This document shows positions 57,005-64,000 of a DNA stretch of 64,000 nucleotides, one piece after another. The DNA comes from Phaseolus vulgaris (Eukaryota > Streptophyta > Magnoliopsida > Fabales > Fabaceae), in NCBI RefSeq assembly GCF_000499845.2, contig NC_023758.2, forward strand, positions 27,191,520 to 27,255,519, read 5' to 3'. Each line of letters opens with the position of its first letter. The stretch's first letter is position 1. Below the pieces are notes generated by a model, which ran no database searches, had not been told where the DNA came from, and saw only the letters and a program-made list of their open reading frames with translations. The position numbers were made by a program, and so were the translations under genes.

Positions 57005-59887
57005 CCTATTCAGTCCAAGGGAATGCTATCTTGAACCTTAAGGATAAGTTGAAGTTGCTCAAAGGGGATTTAAAAATCTGGAATAGAAATGTGTACGACA
57101 ACCTGTATACCATTAAAAATGGTATTCTGCGCAAAATCGAGGCCTTTGACAACCAAGATATGGGTGGAGGTTCGGTGGGAAGTGGGAGGGTGGAAAGATT
57201 GGAATTACTGAACCGGCTAGGGGAGGTAGACAGAAAGATTGATTCTCTTATCAGCCAAAAAGCAAGAGTTAGCTGGTTCAAGTATGGAGATTCGTGCACC
57301 AAATTTTTCCATTCTTCCTTGAGATGGATAAGGCTTAGAAATGAAGTGAAAGGTGTAGAGGTTGGGGGTCAGTGGTGTGAGGAGTCATGTACGGTTCGAG
57401 TAGAAGCAAAGAAGATGTTTGAGACTAGGTTCAAAGCAACAAGGGATTTTGGGGTAAGGCTTGATGCAGTTGAGTTTAAAACACTCTCCCCATAAGACAA
57501 CATGATACTTATTTCTAATTTTAAGAAGGATGAAGTCAAGGAAGCGGTGTGACAATGCGAAGGATCAAAGAGCCCTAGACCCGATGGGTTCAACTTCAAC
57601 TTTATCAGGAAAAGTTGGGAGTTTATAAAAGACAAGTTTGTTAAGGCCTTGGCCTTGTTCCATGAAACATGGTCTATTCCTAAGGGATGTAATGCATCCT
57701 TCATAGCATTGCTACCAAAAGTGAAGGATCCCTCCTCGTTGGAGCAATATCGACCCATCTCCTTAGTGGGGGCTATATACAAAGTTATTGCAAAGGTGCT
57801 GGCTGATAGAATAAATAAAGTGTTGAATTCTGTTGTTGATGAAAGTCAATTTGCTTTCTTAAAGGGGAGAGGGATTTTGGACAGTGTGCTCATGGCCAAT
57901 GAGGTGGTAGAGGATCTTAGAAGGTGTGGGAGGAGCAGTCTCTGCTTAAAGGTGGACTTCGAAAAAGCATACGACTCGGTGAGGTGGGAGTTTCTGTATG
58001 ATATGCTCTATAAGATGGGTTTTCATAGCGAGTGGGTGATGTGGATGCGAGGTTGTATGGAATCGGCCACAGTGTCTGTATTAGTTAATGGGATCCCAAC
58101 GGAGGAATTCAAACCTTCAAGAGGTTTGAGGCAAGGTGATCCACTTGCCCCGTTCCTCTTTATTGTGGTAGCAGAAGGCCTAGTTGGGTTAGTCAGGCAA
58201 GCGAATAAGGCCAACCTGCTATCAGGAGTTAAGTTTGGTAGAGAAGAGGGGGAGCTTAGCATCATGCAATTCGCAGATGATACCCTCTTCCTCTGTGAAG
58301 CGTCTCATAGTAATGTGGTTGCCGTGAAGGCGATTCTAAGGGGGTTTGAACTAGCATCAGGTTTAAAGATAAATTTTCATAAGTCAAAGATTGCAGGTGT
58401 AAATGTGGATAGCTTCGCTTTGTTAAGCTATGCAAAGACCCTAAGTTGTGCCCATATGGGAGTCCCGTTTAAATGTCTGGGATTAGAAGTGGGGGGGGAA
58501 CCCAAGGAAGGTGAAGTTTTGGGAACCCGTGTTAGCCAAACTTAAAGCTAGACTCAATGTTTGGAAAGAAAGATTTTTGTCAATGGCAGGAAGAATATGC
58601 CTAATCAAATCGGTTATCTCAGCGATTCCGCTATTCTACCTCTCTATCTTCAAAGCGCCAGAATTTGTATATAAAAGCATAATCAGTATTCAACAGAGGT
58701 TTCTGTGGGGATGGGGGAAGGAGAAGAGGTCAATATCTTGGGTCAGTTGGGAAGATGTATGCAAACCGAAGGAGGAGGGTGGGTTGGGGATCAGAGATAT
58801 TCGGAGGTTCAACTATGCCCTCCTCGCCAAGTGGAGATGGCGGATTGTGTCGGAAGAAAAGGGGAGGTGGAAAGACTTACTGGTCTCAAAGTATGGGATG
58901 AATTTGGATCGTTCGCTTGGTCCAGTGAAATTCCAATCATGGTGGTGGAGAGATCTGCAAAAAGTATGTACAGAGGGAGAAGGAGGAGGGTGGTTCCATA
59001 ACCAGCTAGTATGGAAGGTAGGAGGTGGTGAGAAAGTGAATTTCTGGGAGGATGTATGGATTGACAATATTAATCTCAAATCTCTCTACCCTAGACTGTT
59101 CTCACTATCCTTAGACCAGGGTTTAATGGTGATTGAGGTCGGGGAGTGGGTAGGAGCCGCATGGAGGTGGAATTTAAGGTGGAGAAGGGATAGGTTTGAA
59201 TGGGAAACCCTGTTGGAAACCAACCTTGTCCAACTTTTATCCCGGGTAAGCTTGTTAAAGGATCAGAAAGATGTTCAGATGTGGGGGTGTGATGGTTTGG
59301 GGTCCTTCTCTGTCAATTCTGCATATGACTGCTTAGCTAAACAGGCCAGAAGTCTGCACTAGGAAGTGTTTGAGTATTTGTGGAGAATCAAAGCCTTCCC
59401 CAATACAATAACCACAACTTGGAGAGTCCTCCTAGGTAGAATCCCAACTAGAGTTGGTTTGAGGAGGAGAGGAGTGTTGTTAAACACAATTTTATGTGAG
59501 TTATGTCAAGCAAATGAGGAATCTTGCCATCATATCTTCTTAGAATGTCCCTTCGCCGAGAATGTGTGGACGTTGTGCTTCAAATGGATAGGCATTTCGT
59601 TTGTGTAGCACAATGTTCCTTTGATGCACTTTGAAAATTTCTGCTTGCCTCAAGTGAGTAGTAAACAGAATCTCTTGTGGAAAGGAGTTTGGGCGTGTGT
59701 AGTGAGGAGTATTTGGGAGCATAGGAATTCTGTTGTGTTCAAACAAGGTGTTGTTGATGTGGAAGAGACTTTCCTGATGGCTCAACTCAAATCATGGCAA
59801 TGGTTAAAGCACAGAGGTCACCGCTGTAACTATTCTCTGGCTGATTGGGTCCTAAACCCACTTATCTGTATTAGAAGCTTCAAGTAA
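57005..59887 (+). pseudogene. LINE-D ORF2 part 2: reverse transcriptase and zf-RVT
   Basis: Continues ORF2 after the gypsy element. RT motifs in order: SPRPDGFNFNFIRKSW, QYRPISLVGAIYKVIAKVLA, LCLKVDFEKAYDSVRWEFL, GLRQGDPLAPFLF, FADDTLF (about 58270), ASGLKINFHKSKI. Then MAGRICLIKSVISAIPLFYL, FQSWWWRDLQKV, and the zf-RVT part (LCELCQANEESCHHIFLECP). No RNase H domain follows. Breaks: TAA 57493-57495, TGA 57550-57552 (W expected), a frameshift in a run of eight G at about 58492-58499, TAG 59360-59362 and TAG 59606-59608. Ends at TAA 59885-59887. Confidence 0.93.
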
Positions 59888-61325
59888 CGGGTTGCTGGTA
59901 GGTGTACTTTTTTTAGGAGAGGTCTTAGGTGCTGCAGGAACAGGGGTAAAAACATAGGAGTTGTTAACAAAAGCATAAGAGAGGCTCGACAGAAAGTTCA
60001 AAGGGGTTGTCTGGTCCAAGAGGATCTCTAGTGTTGAGGCTAGAGAGAGTGCAGGTTGTTGGTGTGCTAAAGGAGCAGGTGTTGTAAGTAATGGAAGGTG
60101 TTATGGTGTAATGACTGTTAATGGTTTGTTTAAAACTGTAAGAAATCCAGTAGAATTAACAAAATAACAAGGAAGGTCGAAGGAAGAATGGATTACTGGC
60201 TATGGAATAGAGGCGTTTGTGTGCCCACGCAATCTCATTCTATCCTGCAGCTTGGTGCTCAAGTTGGAGAAAGTGGAAGAGGCAAGGTAACCCATGCAAG
60301 GATGGTGTTATGCATAATTAGCAAGTATGGAGCTGCTGGTTTTGTTGGTGTTAAATGAGTCTAGTAGGCTTCTGAGCCAGCATAAGAGAGGCCTAGTATG
60401 GGCTGGTTTTCTACTAGTTTGGTCCAACTAGTGGCAAGGAGGAGTAAACTTGTTCAGAATGGGATGTTAGGTGCAGGGGAGGAAAATTTGATGATGCTGG
60501 TTTCCTCTACCTGTAGTTTGCAATACATTTGAATGACAAATTTTAGTTGGTTCATATACTAATATAAAAGGCAGGTAGTTGGAGGGTGGATACAGTGGTT
60601 CTCGCTCTTTTAATACCTAGGGGGTAGGCCATTGTAATAGTTCCCAATCTTGAACCTGTTTTGCTCTTTTGAGTTGTGAAGGTGTTGTCTGGCCTTGACT
60701 GGGTTTTGCTGTAGGTTAGTGTGGTATGGGTTGATGTTGGAACAACTTATGCTGCTGCCTGATCTGGTGTTGTGATTCAGTTGGTCTAGTGTATAGTGGC
60801 ATAGGGTGTATGTGTCTTGTTATTGCTTTGAAGCAACGTGCGACTTGAGCTAAGCAAATCAATAATTAATCTCTAGTCTGCAACAACTAATTAGACAGCT
60901 TTGAGCTTTGAGGTAGCTGGTTTTGTTGCTGCAGGAGCTTGTTTTCTGATTTTATGTGTGCAGATTTTTCCTATGTTGGATTTTGGAAGAGTGGATGTTG
61001 TCCAACACATCTAGGATTGGTGTGCTGCTGCTATCACATTGCCAATAGGCACCGGTGGGGAATCTTGGAACTTGGATGGGAGGAATTGTCCTTTTGCCTC
61101 CATCAAACTTTGAAGCCAACAACTTTTTTGGTCTTTTAGCTTAAAGGCACTTTGCTGGAAAGTGTGCTTTTGGTCTCAAAAGTTTTATAGAAAGTGTATC
61201 TGGTTTTTTAGTAGGTTTGTGTGAGCCTTATATGTGCTTTCTGGTGAATGGTTTTATGTATACGGGTTGGGACACCCCTGAAGTGTCCTCTTTTTAATTT
61301 ATTAATTCTTTACTGATCAAGAAAA
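59888..61325 (+). other. LINE-D 3' UTR with terminal hairpin
   Basis: 1.4 kb, rich in T and G, no conserved frame. Near the end, GGGACAC-CCCTGAA-GTGTCCT (61269-61289) forms a six-pair stem plus a G-T wobble with a seven-base loop. TTAATTTATTAATTC and the A-rich end follow. Confidence 0.8.
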
Positions 61326-61340
61326 AAATGGCGATTACAT

Positions 61341-62435
61341 CGATGGAAAATAGGAGTACTTATCATTTATTTACTAAAAAAAATTAGTTTTAATGACCGA
61401 TAAATATAAAATTTGTCACTATTTATATATTATTTGTGACTATTTTTTTTATTATCAATATTGTTTATAATAGTGACAAAACTAAAAAATATCACAATAA
61501 GTATATTAAAATTAGTGATAAAGATCAAATTTGTCACTATTTGTGACTACTCATTTTATTTATCACAAATATTATTCATAATAGTGACAAAATTAAGAAA
61601 TGTCATAATAATTATATTAAAAGATTAAGAACACATAATAAATAATTACTAAAAAAATTATAATATTCTTTTATAATAAGAATATAATTAATATAAATTT
61701 ATTAAATATTTATAAATTAATAGTTATTTTTATCAATGATAAATTATTAATTATTAGTTTGTTAAAACATGTCTAACATTAGTTTCATTTTATGATAATA
61801 TAATTAATAGTGATAAGTATAAAAATTATGACTATTTTTTTAATTTGTCACAAAAAGTTAAAAAATAATTGTTCTACTTTATATTTGAACTCAAAACTCT
61901 TTAATGAAAAAAATTCATTATTTCCACTATACCATTTTAAAATTATCGCAATGTTTGTATCAATAATAATATGTCATAAATTCTTTCTTATGAAAAAAAT
62001 TAAGTTGTCACTATTTGTATATTAGTTGTTACTATATTTTAAGTTGTCACTATTTGTAATTACTTATGACTATATTTTAAGTTGTCACTATTTGTATATT
62101 ACTTGGGAATATTTTCAAGTTGTCACTAAATTTTTATTAAAAATAAAAAATATACATGTTATAAATAGTTATTTATTAATGTAAAATAGCATATGATAAA
62201 TTTATTTTTCTTTCAATAAAAATATAATTAATAAAAAATTTATTGAATTTTTATAAATTAATAATGATTATTTAATATAAAAAATCATATAATACTAATT
62301 TCATTATTATTATATCACTAATAATTGTGAAAAAAATATTAAATTTTTTTCTATTTTAAATTGAACCCATAATCTTTTATTAAAGAGACAATTTTACTTT
62401 CATTGTGTCACTTTACAATTACAATACTTATTTTG
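61341..62435. repeat. AT-rich repeat region with TTGTCACTA motifs
   Basis: TTTGTCACTATTT and its inverse TAGTGACAAA occur many times. Two imperfect units of roughly 110-127 bp follow each other (about 61383-61509 and 61510-61621), and an AAGTTGTCACTATTTGTA unit of 38-39 bp is repeated about four times at 62002-62130. This looks like the subterminal part of a DNA transposon. The same motif returns at 63870-64000, so the element may continue past the window. Confidence 0.55.
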
Positions 62436-63735
62436 ACACGATCGGTCGGTCACTGAGACCGAGTGACTGACTCGTCTGGTATCGGCCGGTACATTAACAA
62501 TTTAAGAAATTATACAACTAATGTGTTAAAGTGAAAAAAAAAACATATAATCAGAATTCATGAAATTATAGAATAAATAATTAAAAGTACATAATTCACC
62601 GGTCAACAATTTTTTTATCTTTTTTTTCAATTTAACACTATTTTTATTTGACTATGTTCTTCTTTTTTCTTCATACTTTATAAATGATATAGACTTGTAC
62701 TATTTATTAAATTTTATCTCTTTCTAAAAATAAATATAATTATAAAATATAAATGATTAAGTACAAAGTTTGTTATTATGTATAAATGCATAAATATAGA
62801 GGATAATGAATCAATCTCTATTTGTAAGCTTTTAGTTATAACTAGTTAAAATATTCAAAAATAAGTTTTAAACTTATAATTTAGTCAGTTATCTCCACAT
62901 ATGTTGAAAGAAGAAGATATATCTTCAAATATCTCAGAGTTAAGATACGAAGATTCTAGTATTTAGGCTTATTATGAGAAAAATGCAATTATTCTCTTTG
63001 AAATTAGGTTTATCAATATTGTCTTACAAAAATATGCAATGAAGTTTGTCATTAACATCATAATATATAATATACAATTATTTAATTATAATTATTAATT
63101 TATTGTGGACCTTGTAATATATTTAAATAAATAATAAAATATAAATATAATTATATTTAAGTTAATATATAATCAACGCTTATTGTTAAATAAAATAAGA
63201 TAATTAAGGATTACTTTATTAAAAATATATAAAAATGTAACCTCATTTATTAAAATAAAAAATTATAAATTTATTTAAAAAATTAAAAATATATAATTTT
63301 ATTAAAAGATTATGAAAAATAAATATTTTTTAAGAATATAAAAGTTTGAGTAACATTTAAAATTATTTATAATGAGATAATTATATTTTTTAAATTAAAT
63401 TATAAAAAATGTATGGTTTTTTAAAGTAAACTTGAAGATAAACTACTGTTATTTTTGTACTTCTTAGATGGATTCATCACATATGTAACCCTAGGATTAC
63501 ATCTCTCCTCAAAATTACTCAAAAACTCATCTTTGTATGTTTGTGAATATCTAAAACTGAAGCAATTGTTTTCGTGAGATGTCTAATATGAATAATAATA
63601 ATATTAATGAAATTAATAATATAAATGATATTAAATATATGAATATTATTAATAATTTTTATATTATTAATTATATTAATATTGATAATCATACTAATAA
63701 TTATAACAATAATTATAACATGACAACAAAACTTG
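62436..63735. other. AT-rich DNA with one GC-rich hairpin and an AAT-type microsatellite
   Basis: The only GC-rich spot is at about 62440-62490, where GTCGGTCACT and AGTGACTGAC face each other around GAGACCG. An ATT/AAT-rich simple repeat lies at about 63585-63720. No gene supported. Confidence 0.5.
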
Positions 63736-63835
63736 ATTGGTGTAATGGTTAAAATTTCTTTGGTCATTTAAGGAACTTAACTTTGAGTCTCGCCTCTCTT
63801 TAAGAGTGGATGTGGCCATATATGGAATTATTTTT
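63736..63835 (+). repeat. Possible tRNA-derived SINE relic
   Basis: TTGGTGTAATGGTTAA resembles an A box, and TTGAGTCTCGCCTC about 45 bases on resembles a degenerate B box, the layout of plant SINE heads. There is no cloverleaf acceptor stem, so it is not a tRNA gene. Confidence 0.3.
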
Positions 63836-63859
63836 GTATATAATTTTTTTTCTTGTAAT

Positions 63860-64000
63860 ACTATTACATAGTATTATTAGTGACAACTAATGTATCACTA
63901 TTACATAAATTTATTAGTGATTTGTCACAGACAATTTATTGTCACAATATATTAATAGTGACATATTTATAACATTTAGTGATGAACATGTATATTACTA
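63860..64000. repeat. TAGTGACAA-type repeats at window end
   Basis: Six or more copies of GTGACAA, GTGATTTGTCAC and TTGTCACAATA in about 130 bp, matching the motif at 61.4-62.1 kb. Probably the other side, or another copy, of the same element. Confidence 0.5.

Larger units (their letters stand above)
47860..61340 (+). mobile_element. LINE-D, full-length L1-type element with nested gypsy
   Basis: Flanked by a 15-bp target duplication AAATGGCGATTACAT (47860-47874 and 61326-61340), which fixes both ends. Without the 6.1-kb LTR element inside it is about 7.3 kb: short leader, ORF1 (47904-50061), ORF2 (50055-59887, interrupted), 1.4-kb 3' UTR, terminal hairpin and poly(A)-like end (AAGAAAAAAA). 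The uncut 5' end is unusual among plant LINE copies. Several stops and one frameshift make it inactive. Confidence 0.92.

Noticed and set aside
63519..63767. 82-residue minus-strand ORF rich in Ile and Asn
   Set aside because: Produced by an AAT/ATT simple repeat; no real protein features.
63736..63835. tRNA gene
   Set aside because: Box-like motifs only; no acceptor, D, anticodon and T stems that pair.

Overview
This window reads as nuclear DNA of a dicot plant, most likely a papilionoid legume (an inference from the transposon families and from the look of the resistance-gene and methyltransferase fragments, not a database match). It is AT-rich, has intron-exon structure in gene fragments, and is dominated by nested plant transposable elements. 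I see no intact ordinary gene. The nearest is a full-length CC-NB-ARC-LRR disease-resistance gene (43545-46724, minus) broken by one in-frame stop. All other gene-like pieces are transposon genes or captured and broken fragments.

Layout. 1-11 kb: an L1-type LINE (LINE-A, plus) split by two solo LTRs with exact 5-bp target duplications (580-2038 and 2384-3714) and by a Sirevirus-type Ty1/copia piece whose parts are in permuted order (pol, env-like ORF, LTR, primer-binding site, gag start; 4473-10845). LINE-A's 3' end appears at about 10.9-11.0 kb. 11-15 kb: a half MITE, then CACTA-like DNA with GCGTCGG-type subterminal repeats ending at 14908. 15-18 kb: a decayed LINE-B (minus). 18.7-19.2 kb: small exon-like fragments (RING half, PPPDE/DeSI-like). 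19682-27260: a complete, young Ty3/gypsy Tat-lineage element (minus) with 931-bp LTRs and a GGGAC target duplication. 27298-29218: a solo LTR split by an 820-bp CACTA element rich in palindromes. 29.8-30.2 kb: last two exons of a PMT-type methyltransferase pseudogene. 31.3-33.1 kb: LINE-C 3' end. 33.2-33.7 kb: a copia gag relic (minus). 34.3-35.7 kb: a truncated resistance-gene fragment (minus) hit by a 274-bp MITE. 37065-41396: a 4.3-kb CACTA element carrying four exons of a PMT methyltransferase gene. 43.5-46.7 kb: the resistance gene. 47875-61325: a full-length LINE-D with a 15-bp target duplication, ORF1, ORF2 and a 1.4-kb 3' UTR, itself interrupted by a 6.1-kb gag-only Ty3/gypsy element (50866-56999). 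61.3-64 kb: AT-rich repeats built on TTGTCACTA motifs.

How the parts relate. The nesting gives a relative order: LINE-A and LINE-D were there before the LTR elements inside them, and the 27.3-kb solo LTR was there before its CACTA guest. Three of the four LINE copies end in a short hairpin just before the poly(A), with a compensated base pair between copies, which makes it a candidate recognition element for LINE reverse transcription. Two CACTA elements carry pieces that look like host-gene exons, and the two methyltransferase fragments (N-terminal/middle half at 39.5-40.7 kb, C-terminal end at 29.8-30.2 kb) look like parts of the same gene type.
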